64,000 nt of DNA from Maniola hyperantus (Eukaryota; Arthropoda; Insecta; Lepidoptera; Nymphalidae). The position numbers and the translations under genes are program-made. Location of the stretch: assembly GCF_902806685.2 (NCBI RefSeq), contig NC_048561.1:3348001-3412000 (forward strand), read 5' to 3'. This document shows positions 50,026 to 60,616 of the stretch, piece after piece; the first letter of the stretch is position 1, and every line of letters begins with the position of its first letter. The notes beneath the pieces are model-generated. The model had not been told where the DNA came from and searched no databases. It worked only from the letters and a program-made list of their open reading frames with translations.

Positions 50026-51508
50026 CTATAGTGTTTGACAATATTTTTTTAATTTTTCTTTAAATTTTGGAAAAGATTTTTCGTTAAAAATGTCTTTCGG
50101 CAAGTTATTATATAGTAGTATTCCCTCAAACTGTATAGTTTTCACCCCACAATTAGTCCTAGCTTTAGTTAATTGTAGTTTATGTTTGTTTCGTGTACCA
50201 TGTTTATGAGATTTTGTCTTACAAGTGATTTGTGTATGTACGGACTCTAAGAGTATTTTTCTAACTAGTATGCATGTTTTGTATTTGTATAATTGACTAA
50301 TAGATAGTTGATCAGTTTTCTTATATAATTCTTTGGTCGGGAAGCGATAGTCTAGTTGGAATAAAACTTTTAACAATTTGTTTTGTGATATTTGAAGATC
50401 CTTTAAATTAGTTTTATATGCACATCCCCAAATCTCTATTAAGTATTCTAGTAAAGGCTTGGCTAGTGAGTTATGAATGATACTTCGGACTTTATGTGGT
50501 ATACATCGTGCAGATTTACGCAGAGCTCCAGTCAACGATGTGATTTTTGACTGCAGATAATCTAAATGAGCTCGCCATGTTAATTTAGAATCTAGTATAA
50601 GACCGAGATATTTTTCCGCTTCTGACTGTTTCAGTTCTTGGTTATTTATAGTTAAGGGATCGAAATTAGGAACTTTTTTGTTTTTTGCAGTAAAAAGCAT
50701 ATAAGAGGTTTTAGCAACATTTATAGTGAGTAAATTGTACTGAAACCATTCATTTAGTGTATCTAAATCCGTTTATGCATTCGACATGATCTCATGGATT
50801 GAGTCTCCAAAATAAAATAAGCAGGTATCATCAGCATATAAGGATACCTCTCCGATCAATCCCAGGTTTCCAATATCATTTATGTAAATCAAAAATAACA
50901 AAGGACCTAGGATGGACCCTTGAGGTATCCCACAAACAATGTCACATGGTTTGCTTTTAAAATTTTCAATTTTTACTATTTGTTGTCTACTTGTTAGATA
51001 AGATTCTAGAATTTTAAAAGCTGATCCAGATATACCGATACTTTGTAACTTATTGAGCAAGATAGTGTGCGAGACGGTATCGAATGCCTTTTTCAAATCA
51101 ATAAATATACCGACAGCTATCTTTTTTTGGTCAATATTAGTTTTTATTTTAGTAATCAGATCAACTGTTGCCGAAAGAGTATTTGATTTGGCACGAAAAC
51201 CGTACTGGCCTTTGAAAAGAAAATTTTTTTCTGTTAGATAATTACTTAGCCGTATATACAAAACCCGCTCAAATACTTTTGATAATACGGGCAAAACCGA
51301 TATGGGACGATAATTCCCAGGGTCAGATTTTGAGCCAGCTTTATGAATAGGGCTAACTTTAGCTATCTTTAGACTATCTGGAAATATACCATCTTTCATA
51401 CATTTGTTGATACATAAACTTAGTTTCTCACTTATTATGTCATTAATACATTAAATTGATTTGGCCGTAATACCATCGATACCTGAACTTGCATTTATAT
51501 TTAAATTT
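50026..51508 (-). pseudogene. CR1/jockey-like LINE ORF2, reverse transcriptase and C-terminal part (left segment)
   Basis: On the minus strand the frame carries IAKVSPIHKAGSKSDPGNYR, PISVLPVLSKVFERVL, GQYGFRAKSNTLSAT, GIFIDLKKAFDTVSHTILL, DIVCGIPQGSILGPLLFLIY, and the catalytic LYADDTCLFY. A stop and frame change near 50775 separate this from the thumb and C-terminal region (NNQELKQSEAEKYLGLILDS, LTWRAHLDYLQSKI, and an ILLYNNLPKDIFNEKSFPKF end). It is the downstream half of a LINE whose upstream half lies at 56445-58229. The two were separated by the RTE-like insertion at 51509-56444. Confidence 0.85.
51254..51508. repeat. 255-bp direct repeat, left copy (target-site duplication)
   Basis: It is identical by eye to 56445-56699, with no gaps. 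Both copies are part of the interrupted LINE, including the same TAA mutation near the middle of its frame. They flank the 4,936-bp RTE-like insertion exactly. Confidence 0.9.
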
Positions 51509-52519
51509 CGCTGAGAGGTCGCTGCTGCGCCGCTGTCAACATATCTGTTTCTGTTTTTTTCCGTTAATAAAAATGAAAATAACTATATTTAAGTGTTAAA
51601 GAGATTAAAAAGTGCAAATTTAACTACAATAATAACTATTACGCGTAAAAGTTTATTGCAAAACGCCAGAAAACCGAGTTATAAACTTGTGAATATCTTT
51701 AACAGTGACTGTCAAGATCGTTAAAGTTATGAAAAATATCGAATTTACAAGCTAATAAATGTGATTTACTTACAAAAGCAACTAAAAAACTTAGAAAGAA
51801 CTATAGAATTCAGTGCAAAATATGTCCCAAAATACGAATTGACAAAGTTATAACCTAAAAATTACAGTGACAAAATGAAGTCAACAAACCGTATTTCCGT
51901 GTTGCAAATCGAATAATTAGTGCTAATTTACGAGGAAAATCAAAGAAAAAACCAGTGTTTCGTGTATAAATTGTATCCTACCTACTAAACTGTAGTGACG
52001 TTGTTGGACATTGTTATGAAATCTTACAAAAAATTATTTAAAAATCTGTGTATAAGTTTCTGTTTTCCGGCCCAAAATTCGATAAAAAGTGCTATAAGTA
52101 TCCTACATTAACAACTAAATTAGTGCTGAGTATCAAAAGTACTATAATTACAGTGTTTAAATTGCAAATAATACAGTACCTAAAATTGAGTTATTATACC
52201 TAACCTTAAAAATACAAATATTATCAGTGTGTACCTAATCTAAAAGTAACTATTTATTTGAGTAATATTAAAGGATCAGAGATCAACCTGACCTGAATTA
52301 GCATCATCATTCAAGGACCTGATTACTCTTAGCTTAAACGCTGTCAAAATGAATAAAAATTAAACGAGTTTAAAAGGCATAGAGGAATAGTGTGTTCTGC
52401 CAAGCTAGTAATGCTAGTTATAATAGACATATTACAAAGTACATATACATCTATTATAACATTCAACTAAGTAGAACAGCATCTATCAAAATTGGTAGAA
52501 AGAACAGCCTGTAAGAAAA

Positions 52520-53362
52520 ATGGATGAACTCACAGCTATAATGAAAAATTTACAACAGAAATTTGATATTCAGACAAACGAATTACGAGAGCTAAGACAG
52601 ACTATACCAGAAATCATAACTAAAAATATAAATGAAAATTTTACAAAACTTGAATCAAAATACAATGAATTAGAAAAAACCGTAGAACAACAGGGGCGGC
52701 GTATACAACAACTGGAAAGATCAACCCGAAAGAAAAATATCATTTTCTTTGGAATAGAGGAATCTGAAAGTAATTACTATGAATTACAGAATAAAGTGAT
52801 AGATATAATAAATCAGAAAATGAAAATTAAATGTAGTGAGGACAATATTGAAAATGTTAGACGTCTGGGGAGGAAAACTGGAAAATTACGGCCTGTTGTT
52901 ACCACTTTAAATACAATGGGGCTAAAAATTAAGCTTTTAAAAAACAAGAAAAATCTGGTTGGTTCACCATATTATTTACAAGAGGATTTCCCACCAGAAG
53001 TTTTGGAAGAGCGTAAGAAATTGAAAGAACAACTACAAGAACAAAGGAACATGGGAAAGAAAGCCATTTTAAAATATAATAAATTGATAATAATACCAGA
53101 TCAAACACAAAAGGATCAAGAAAAAAACCAAGACCCCGGAAACCGTAATAAGAGAACCTTATCAGAGTCACCAGAATGTTCGGGGAGTACAGGATCATTA
53201 AGGAAGAAAAATTCGAAAAAATCATTTCTAACTAGCAACAGCTCCAGCATCCAAAGATACATGACTAAAAATCCAATTATTATAGAAAACATAAAAAATT
53301 ATACAAATACCAATGACTCTCCAGTACACAATACCACAACCTCACCACAAAATAATATTTGA
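52520..53362 (+). CDS. LINE ORF1 protein (coiled coil plus L1-ORF1-like domain)
   Basis: The 280-residue protein begins with an N-terminal coiled coil (IMKNLQQKFDIQTNELRELR, LESKYNELEKTVEQQGRRIQ). A basic stretch and an RRM/L1-ORF1-like block follow: RKKNIIFFGIEESESNYYEL, then CSEDNIENVRRLGRKTGKLR and PVVTTL. A C-terminal segment contains YYLQEDFPPEVLEERKKLK. The tail is Ser/Asn-rich. Such proteins trimerise and bind the element's RNA as a chaperone. The stop is TGA at 53360-53362, and the frame continues open downstream in phase with ORF2. Confidence 0.85.
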   Translation: MDELTAIMKNLQQKFDIQTNELRELRQTIPEIITKNINENFTKLESKYNELEKTVEQQGRRIQQLERSTRKKNIIFFGIEESESNYYELQNKVIDIINQKMKIKCSEDNIENVRRLGRKTGKLRPVVTTLNTMGLKIKLLKNKKNLVGSPYYLQEDFPPEVLEERKKLKEQLQEQRNMGKKAILKYNKLIIIPDQTQKDQEKNQDPGNRNKRTLSESPECSGSTGSLRKKNSKKSFLTSNSSSIQRYMTKNPIIIENIKNYTNTNDSPVHNTTTSPQNNI

Positions 53363-56251
53363 CAACCAAACGTGACCTCTCCACCGCAGCCCCCAATACG
53401 GCCGGTCCCCGTGGGGGTAAGTGACCACAACCCTCCATTACAAAAACTCCACATTTGTACATATAACGTCAGATCTCTCCTATCAGATGAAAGATTACTA
53501 GAACTCAAAGAAGCAATGTCAATAATTAATTATGATATAATTGGACTTTCCGAAATCAGAAGGACAGGATATTCTATTACAGAGGATAACGAACATGTAT
53601 TCTGCTATTATGGTGAAACAAAAGGTCTATATGGCGTAGGATTCCTCATAAAGAAAGAATGGAAAGATACTATTGAGAGCTTCATTGCAATATCGGAAAG
53701 AATATGTATACTGAATCTAAAATTTAACACTTTGTCACTTTCTATTATTCAGGTGTATGCACCTACTATTGACTCAAAGGAAGATGAAATGAATAACTTC
53801 TATGATCAGCTCCAAAATGCTATTGATAAATCATACCATAAATATATCTTATTGGGTGACTTCAATGCCCGCATAGGACAGAGGCGCCCGGAAGAGAATA
53901 CTATTTTAGGACCCTACTGTTATGGAAAAAGGGACAAAAGAGGTGAAAGGCTACTACAATTTGCTTTTGAAAATAACCTTGTAATAATCAATAGTATTTT
54001 CAAAAAAAAGTTAAATACCTTATGGACATGGCTTTCACCAAATAAAACAAAAAGTCAAATTGACTATGTCTTATCAAATGTAAAAGAAAAAATTTCTAAC
54101 ATAGAAATAATTAATCAGTTATCCTTTCCCAGTGACCATAGACTCATTAGATGCACTTTCATATTGTCAAACACTAAAAAAAGTAGAACGAAATATAGAA
54201 AACAAAACATAAAAATTACAACAAAAAGTGATGAATCTGTCTTCGTAGAGGCTCTCAAAATAAACACAGAATGTATAAGTTTGGAAGACGATGAAGATGT
54301 AGAATCGTATTACTCAAAAATTAAGCAAGCAATAATTTTAAGCTTAAACTCTATCCAAAATGTAAAAAGCCTTAAAGAAAGTATAATCTCAGTAGAAACA
54401 AAAAACTTAATGAAAAGAAGAAATGAACTGCAACATAAAAAATCACTTACTAAAGAAGAAAAGCAAGAACTTAGTGGATTATATAAAAATATTTTTAAAC
54501 GTATTAAGAAGGAATATCAAGAACACAGATGGAATACAATCGAGAAACATTTAATCTCTTCAGGAAGCACGAAGAAGAGCTCCAAAGAGCTCAACACTGG
54601 TAAAAAGTGGATACCATGCTTAAATGATAACTCGACCAATACAAAAACTTTCTCTAGATCAGAAATAATAAATATAGCAACAAATTTCTATAAAAACCTA
54701 TATACTCGACAGTATATTGAACCAATAGACAAAATACCTGTCTTAAATTCTACTACGTTGGACAGATTCACCACTGTAGAAATTATGAAAAAAATAGTCA
54801 GTTTAAAGAATGATAAAAGTAACGGACCAGACGGCATACCTAACGAAGCAATAAAAGCAGGAAAAACTTTACTGACACCTCATTTGACTATCCTTTTTAA
54901 TAAAATTTTAGACAATGGAAAAATACCCAAAGAATGGGCAGAGTCAGATATTATATTATTATACAAAAAAGGAAATCCAGCAGATATTTCAAACTACAGA
55001 CCCATCAGTTTGCAACCAAACTTGTATAAACTGTTTGCATCTTGCCTGGAAGATAGTATTAAATTATTTACAGAAGAACACCAGCCAGTAGAACAAGCAG
55101 GATTTAGGAAAGGTTTCTCAACTATAGACCATATATATGTTCTAGAACAAGTAATAGAGAAGTATGAAGAATATAGACGCCCACTTTACTTGGCATTTAT
55201 TGATTATGCCAAGGCATTTGACTCTATATCTCATAATAGTATGTGGAAAGCTCTACAAGAATGCAATGTTCCCAATGATGCTATTGAAGTAATAAAAAAT
55301 ATATATAATAACAGTGTAAGTAAAGTGAAACTGGACAAAAAAGGTAAAAAAATAAATATATGTAGAGGTGTAAGACAGGGCGACCCACTCTCACCTAGAA
55401 TCTTTATAACTGTACTTCAAAACATCATGAAAGACTTGAATTGGTCCAAGAAAGGTATTAACATAAATGGTAGCTTCCTAAGCAACCTCAGATTTGCTGA
55501 TGACATTGTTTTATTCGCTGAGACAGCATCACAGCTAGAGTCAATGATAAACGATTTGTATTCTGCTAGTAAAAAGATTGGCTTAGAATTAAACACCTTA
55601 AAAACAAAAGTCATGACAAACAATTCCAATAAACCGATACAAATCAACAATGAAACTCTAGAATATGTAACCGAATATATTTATCTGGGAAAACAAATAT
55701 CATTCAAAAAATCTAGACATCGCGATGAAATTGACCGACGTGTGACCATGACCTGGAACAAGTTCTGGAGCTATAAAGAAACATTAAAATCAAACCTTCC
55801 CATAAAACTGAAAAAGAAAATTCTTGACATGTGTATCTTGCCTTGTCTCACATATGCGTGTCAAACCTGGGTCTTTAACAACTACACTAAAAATAAGATA
55901 CTAACATGCCAAAGAGCTATGGAGCGAAGTATACTAAACATAAAGCGCTTAGATAAACAAAGAAGTACGGATATAAGAAGAAAAACAAATGTTGTGGATG
56001 CTTTAAAACATAGTAAAAGACTAAAATGGGCATGGGCAGGTCATATCGCGAGAATGGATACGCAAAAATGGACAAAGAAATTGTCTGCCTGGTCTGGCCC
56101 CCGGGGAAAAAGAAAAAGAGGCAGACCGCTGGAACGTTGGGCAGATGAAATAGCTAGCATAGCGGGAGAAAATTGGGTCAATAAAGCTATAGACAGAAAA
56201 TTGTGGAAAAAAATGGAGGAGGCCTACACTCATAGAGAGGTCCTTAATTAA
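53363..56251 (+). CDS. LINE ORF2: AP endonuclease and reverse transcriptase (RTE-like)
   Basis: The frame is in phase with ORF1, separated only by TGA. The endonuclease starts with KLHICTYNVRSLLSDERLLE, then IIGLSEIRRTG, VYAPTIDS, LLGDFNARIG, QIDYVLSN and SFPSDHRLIR. The reverse transcriptase has SNGPDGIPNEAIKAG, DISNYRPISLQPNLYKLFAS, QAGFRKGFSTIDHIYVLEQ, AFIDYAKAFDSIS, RGVRQGDPLSPRIF and the catalytic FADDIVLF (Asp codons at 55499-55504). The C-terminus is of RTE type: RLKWAWAGHIARMD, KRKRGRPLERWADEI, WKKMEEAY. No in-frame ATG occurs before the endonuclease core; the nearest lies inside it (EAMSIINYD). Translation by TGA readthrough, re-initiation or a non-AUG start is inferred. The frame is intact for 962 codons. 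Confidence 0.9.
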   Translation, partial: QPNVTSPPQPPIRPVPVGVSDHNPPLQKLHICTYNVRSLLSDERLLELKEAMSIINYDIIGLSEIRRTGYSITEDNEHVFCYYGETKGLYGVGFLIKKEWKDTIESFIAISERICILNLKFNTLSLSIIQVYAPTIDSKEDEMNNFYDQLQNAIDKSYHKYILLGDFNARIGQRRPEENTILGPYCYGKRDKRGERLLQFAFENNLVIINSIFKKKLNTLWTWLSPNKTKSQIDYVLSNVKEKISNIEIINQLSFPSDHRLIRCTFILSNTKKSRTKYRKQNIKITTKSDESVFVEALKINTECISLEDDEDVESYYSKIKQAIILSLNSIQNVKSLKESIISVETKNLMKRRNELQHKKSLTKEEKQELSGLYKNIFKRIKKEYQEHRWNTIEKHLISSGSTKKSSKELNTGKKWIPCLNDNSTNTKTFSRSEIINIATNFYKNLYTRQYIEPIDKIPVLNSTTLDRFTTVEIMKKIVSLKNDKSNGPDGIPNEAIKAGKTLLTPHLTILFNKILDNGKIPKEWAESDIILLYKKGNPADISNYRPISLQPNLYKLFASCLEDSIKLFTEEHQPVEQAGFRKGFSTIDHIYVLEQVIEKYEEYRRPLYLAFIDYAKAFDSISHNSMWKALQECNVPNDAIEVIKNIYNNSVSKVKLDKKGKKINICRGVRQGDPLSPRIFITVLQNIMKDLNWSKKGININGSFLSNLRFADDIVLFAETASQLESMINDLYSASKKIGLELNTLKTKVMTNNSNKPIQINNETLEYVTEYIYLGKQISFKKSRHRDEIDRRVTMTWNKFWSYKETLKSNLPIKLKKKILDMCILPCLTYACQTWVFNNYTKNKILTCQRAMERSILNIKRLDKQRSTDIRRKTNVVDALKHSKRLKWAWAGHIARMDTQKWTKKLSAWSGPRGKRKRGRPLERWADEIASIAGENWVNKAIDRKLWKKMEEAYTHREVLN

Positions 56252-56444
56252 AAAAAAAAAAAAAAAAAAAAAAACTTAATACATAATATTATAAATAATA
56301 AATAAAACATATATTTATAGTAACTTAACATTAAATCAAATAATACATATAAATAATAACAAACTATAGACATAAATGAAAGTGTGTGTTAATAAGTGTA
56401 AGAAACATTATTAAGGAACAAAAAGGCTATAATAAATAAAATAA

Positions 56445-56699
56445 ATATACAAAACCCGCTCAAATACTTTTGATAATACGGGCAAAACCGATATGGGACG
56501 ATAATTCCCAGGGTCAGATTTTGAGCCAGCTTTATGAATAGGGCTAACTTTAGCTATCTTTAGACTATCTGGAAATATACCATCTTTCATACATTTGTTG
56601 ATACATAAACTTAGTTTCTCACTTATTATGTCATTAATACATTAAATTGATTTGGCCGTAATACCATCGATACCTGAACTTGCATTTATATTTAAATTT
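56445..56699. repeat. 255-bp direct repeat, right copy (target-site duplication)
   Basis: It is identical by eye to 51254-51508, offset 5,191 bases without gaps. It continues directly into the upstream half of the interrupted LINE. Confidence 0.9.
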
Positions 56700-57072
56700 T
56701 TAATGATGGAGTGTATTTCGTGTTTTGTACATATTTTAAATTCTATGAGGGTTTTATTCTGCGTGGGTGAGTTTGAGTATATGTGAGCATTATATATAGT
56801 ATTATTATGATATTTTTGTGGTATGTCATTTGCTAAAATTGGACCTATTGTAGAAAAGTAGCTATTAAAGTTGTCACATATTTCTGTACCATCATGAATA
56901 GTTTTACCGTTTACTATAAGTTTAGGGGGAGCACTACCACTTTTATTTTTATTGCCTGCAAAAGTGTGAATTAAGTCCCACATTTTTTTTGGTTCGTTAT
57001 AACATTTAACAAAAGTTGCGTAGTAATATTTATCTTTAGTGTCCCTAATAGTACTTCTAATTTTTATTAACC

Positions 57073-57745
57073 GACTTCAAAAAAAGGAGGAGGTTCTCAA
57101 TTCGTCGGAATCTTTTTTTTTTTTTTTTTTTTTATTTTTTATGTATGTTCCCCGATAACTCGAAAACGCCTAGACCGATTTTGAAAATTCTTTTTTTGTT
57201 TGAAAGGGTATACTTCAAAGTTGGTCCCATTTCAATTTGGTGAAGATCTGATGAACATCTTCGAAGATAGATACTGGAACTCCTCAACGGATAAGAGTAA
57301 ATTGCTCGCGATCAGTGTAATAGCTTAGTAAACAGTAGACTTTTAACCAGTCATAGCATAATTCCATGGGGCCACTAAAAATTTTGAAATAAAAAATTTT
57401 TACAAAAAAAATAAAAACCGACTTCGTTACACAAACACTAAAAATTGAAAAATAATTTAATTTATTACCGAATATATTATGTATACAAGAGTTAATATAG
57501 TTCCATAATAATATTTTTTGGGGTCGGTGCCAATGAGGTGCCATTGTGGAGTCTCATAAAAATTCGAAGTCTAGACGATTCGCGCAGCTGAAGCTAATTG
57601 GCACCGGCACCAAAAAATATTATTATGGAACTATATTAACTCTTGTATACATAATATATTCGGTAATAAATTAAATTATTTTTCAATTTTTAGTGTTTGT
57701 GTAACGAAGTCGGTTTTTATTTTTTTTGTAAAAATTTTTTATATT
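57073..57745. mobile_element. Large foldback element inserted in the LINE
   Basis: It starts AACCGACTTCAAAAAAAGGA and interrupts the LINE reading frame, which resumes after about 57745. Its right part is an inverted repeat with arms of about 145 bp (57391-57536 and 57597-57740), near-perfect, around a 60-base centre. The arm contains ACCGACTTCGTTACACAAAC and TATTATGTATACAAGAG. A single-arm relative is present at 41745-41830. There is no coding region. Confidence 0.75.
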
Positions 57746-58229
57746 TCTAATATTATTAAAATTATTCTTTAGTTCCATATTATCAGTATCTTGTTTTAAG
57801 TTTTTCCACAGCAAATTACGATTTCTAATTTCATCCAATATCTGTTTATTTATCCAATCGTCTTGAGGTAGATTTTGTATTTTGAGCTTAATAGTTTTAT
57901 GATTCTCTATATTGTGTTTAATAAAACAGTCCAATTGGTTATAGTTGTGATCTGTAATCTGAAGATTTGTCATATTTTCGGCCACATCCTTGTATAGTGT
58001 ATCATAATTTATTGCTTCATACTTTATTTTCTTTTTGGGTTGCTTTTTGAAATTTTTAAGTTCACAATAAATTTGTTTATGATCTGATAGGGGTGAATCT
58101 ATTATAGCTATATGAAAATCATTGATAGTATTTGTACAGACATGGTCCAGGATTGATTTAGATGTTTCTGTTTCTCTAGTACAATATTGGCTATGTATTT
58201 TATTTAGTAATTTATATCCTGACTCTTTG

Positions 58230-59418
58230 TCATATAAAAATATTTTTCACCCCCAATGCGCAGGTGAAAAATTAAAAAAAAATTACAAAAATAAAGAAAT
58301 TTATTTATATGGTGAGGTAAGGTGGAGAATACTTACCTTTTTCCTTCCAGCGGGCAAATAAGGGGTAGGAGAAGGATGGCCCTCCCCTACAGTATAAGAT
58401 AAGATTCGGGCGCCAGCCAGCCGGAGGAACGACGCACGGATAGCCGAGCAGAGGCCTGAACCTTTAATCTCAAGGCAGGGATTTCGGGCCTACTCCGTCG
58501 TGGACTCTCTCACGAGACGACAAATGTCAGATAAATATGTTGGAGGATCAAAACAATGAAAAATTGTAAAAGTTTTTGAATTATAATATAATTTTCTATT
58601 TAAAATAAATTACTATGAATAGCGTCCCTACGTTCCTTGCCTTATCTTAATTCTACGAAATATAGGTACCCTTTACATTATTAAATATTAGACCTAGGGT
58701 TATGAAAAATTTGTACTAAAATTAATAAAATATATCGTTCGCCACGCGCCGGAGGATATTTTAAAGAGTTCACTGATTAAGATTTATAAACCGACGCACC
58801 AGATGCTCGGATGCAGGCCGATTTGTGTGAAGGGACATTTCAACACCATGTTCTAATCAGGTTCCACAAACACATATTTTTGAAGCAAATCACCTCATAG
58901 TGCGATAAATAGGGAAACACAAGGGGAACACATGGGGAACACAGGGGAACAGCTGCAACAAGAAAATTCTAGTTAGTATATAATTTTCTTGTTGAAAATT
59001 GTATGGCGCAATGAGGTTATACAATTTGGATACTTACCGCATTAGCGCTGTTATTTCATAATATCCATATTAAGGTGAAGCCTTCAAGGCCGAAATTACT
59101 GCTTTCTAGGCATTTCGCCACAAAACGTCTCATATTTCATAAAAATCCGGAGAGAGCCGAATATCACGTACGAATTTTGGAAGAAAAGTGACAAGTCATT
59201 AGTCATGTCAAATGTCTTCCATCAATTACTATAAATTTCGTTTTAAAAAAAAAAACAACTGTCAAAACACTGATCTATGGTCTCCTTGAAGATAATAATG
59301 GGTAGAGGTTATGTTACCGATGTAAACAAATGCCTGTCAGTGTCAAAATTCTATTGCAAAATAAAAAGGAAAACAATTATAATAAAGGTGTAACGAGACC
59401 GTCTAGGTACACGTTACA
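58230..59418 (-). repeat. 3' LTR (complete, 1,189 bp)
   Basis: On the minus strand it begins TGTAACGTGTACCTAGACGG and ends ATATGACA, giving TG...CA ends. It is bordered by a polypurine tract (AGAAAGGGGAAAT on the minus strand) at 59419-59431. It repeats the sequence from 63169 onward. Confidence 0.85.
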
Positions 59419-59431
59419 ATTTCCCCTTTCT
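59419..59431 (-). other. Polypurine tract of the Gypsy element
   Basis: The plus strand reads ATTTCCCCTTTCT immediately next to the LTR end, that is AGAAAGGGGAAAT on the element strand. It primes plus-strand DNA synthesis in this retroelement class. Confidence 0.7.
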
Positions 59432-59638
59432 AGAGAAAAAGAAAAAAAAAAAATTTTTTTTTTTTCTTTACCCTTAACAATCCTGTAAGGCAAAAACGAA
59501 GGGAACTACCAAACAAAAGAAGAATTAAATATCTAAATTCATTCAAGCCAAAACGACCAAATAATCTTTAATAAATACGGATTGAGAAGCAATCCTTCAA
59601 AGCAAAAAAAATTATCTTAAACTAAAATTGCATAGTAT

Positions 59639-60545
59639 TGGCATTCAACTGACCAGACACGTAGCACCAACGCTGTGAAATGGTAAGCCAAACTAGCGAA
59701 GAAGAGAAGAAAACTTTCTAAAGAGTGTGTGATTAGAATTGGCATTCTACTGACCAGATCACTAAGCACTAACGCCGTGAAATGATAAACCAATCTAACA
59801 CAACACTTAGCCTAAACAAAAAGAGTCTAGAGTTAGTCTGCACCCGTTCAACCCGCTGAGGCACCCTCGCCGCGCATTGACGAACTAACCTAGCTAAAGG
59901 GTTTTCGGAATGGTCTGCAACTGGACAAAGCACTGGGCACCCTCGCCGCGCAGTGTCGAACCACCCAAAATGATGCACTACAAAAGAGCGACATCCAAAA
60001 CACCGTCCTGCCTAAGCAAGGACATAGCATACATGTCCACATGTGTGAGACAAGGCTGAATATGAGTACTAAAGACCCATCCAAAAGAAAATATTTACAT
60101 CCACTTGCCCGTTAAACAGACACAAGCAGGAGGATAGCATGGAGCATGTGCCAACCATGATCCCACAAAAGAGCTGTACATATGTACAAAACTACTTGAC
60201 TGATTAAAACAGAAACAAGCAGGAGGATAATACGGGGCATGTGCTAAACCGTAATCCCACATAAAAACAACTGTACATATTTACAACAAAATAAGGTAAT
60301 ACGGTGCAAACAAAGACAACCGCAACCAAAAATAAGTATAGGATTGACAAAGGAGCCAAAAATCCTATACAAAATGAGCCCTTATAAAAGAACTACAAAG
60401 ATAAAAATGTACAATATATACACATAAGGTAGTGCGGGGCAACTGCATAGCCGCAAGCTACAAAAGGATAGGATTGACAAAATAGCCAAAAATCCTATAA
60501 AATCAGTAGGACTGACAAGGAGTGTCAAAGAATCCTACTCAAAAT
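59639..60545 (-). repeat. Degenerate tandem repeats in the Gypsy 3' non-coding region
   Basis: Three sets of short repeats are seen: GGCATTCAACTGACCAGA (59640, 59740), AACAAGCAGGAGGATA (60123-60140, 60213-60230, within longer matching blocks), and AGGATTGACAAA...GCCAAAAATCCTAT (60340-60545, three rounds). No env-like frame is present. Confidence 0.6.
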
Positions 60546-60616
60546 GATTAGTCCTTATTGTGTTAGCTTCTGTTTAGTCCTTTTCAAATTAAAATTAATT
60601 TTAAGTTTTAATTTTG

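Larger units (their letters stand above)
51509..56444 (+). mobile_element. RTE-like LINE, apparently complete, flanked by 255-bp target duplications
   Basis: The inserted 4,936 bp start with CGCTGAGAGGTCGCTGCTGC. There is a leader of about 1 kb, ORF1 (52520-53362) and an in-frame ORF2 ending at 56251. A run of 24 A residues follows, then a short AT-rich 3' region ending AATAAATAAAATAA. The long identical flanking duplications and open frames indicate a recent insertion. Confidence 0.85.
56445..58229 (-). pseudogene. CR1/jockey-like LINE, endonuclease end and linker (right segment)
   Basis: On the minus strand the sequence just left of 58229 encodes SKSILDHVCTN and SPLSDHKQIYCEL, the end of an AP endonuclease (S-D-H). 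It continues through NLPQDDWINKQILDEIRNRN and LLWKNLKQ. After the foldback insertion (57073-57745) it resumes as STIRDTKDKYYATFVKCYNE with MWDLIHTFAGN, and reaches LNINASSGIDGITA at the start of the reverse transcriptase domain. The ASSGIDGI block corresponds to the usual G-x-D-x-I motif. Its 5' end is cut off by the Gypsy LTR at 58230. Confidence 0.8.

Noticed and set aside
58122..58361. Plus-strand 79-codon frame
   Set aside because: It runs across the junction of the interrupted LINE and the Gypsy LTR, antisense to the LINE endonuclease region.
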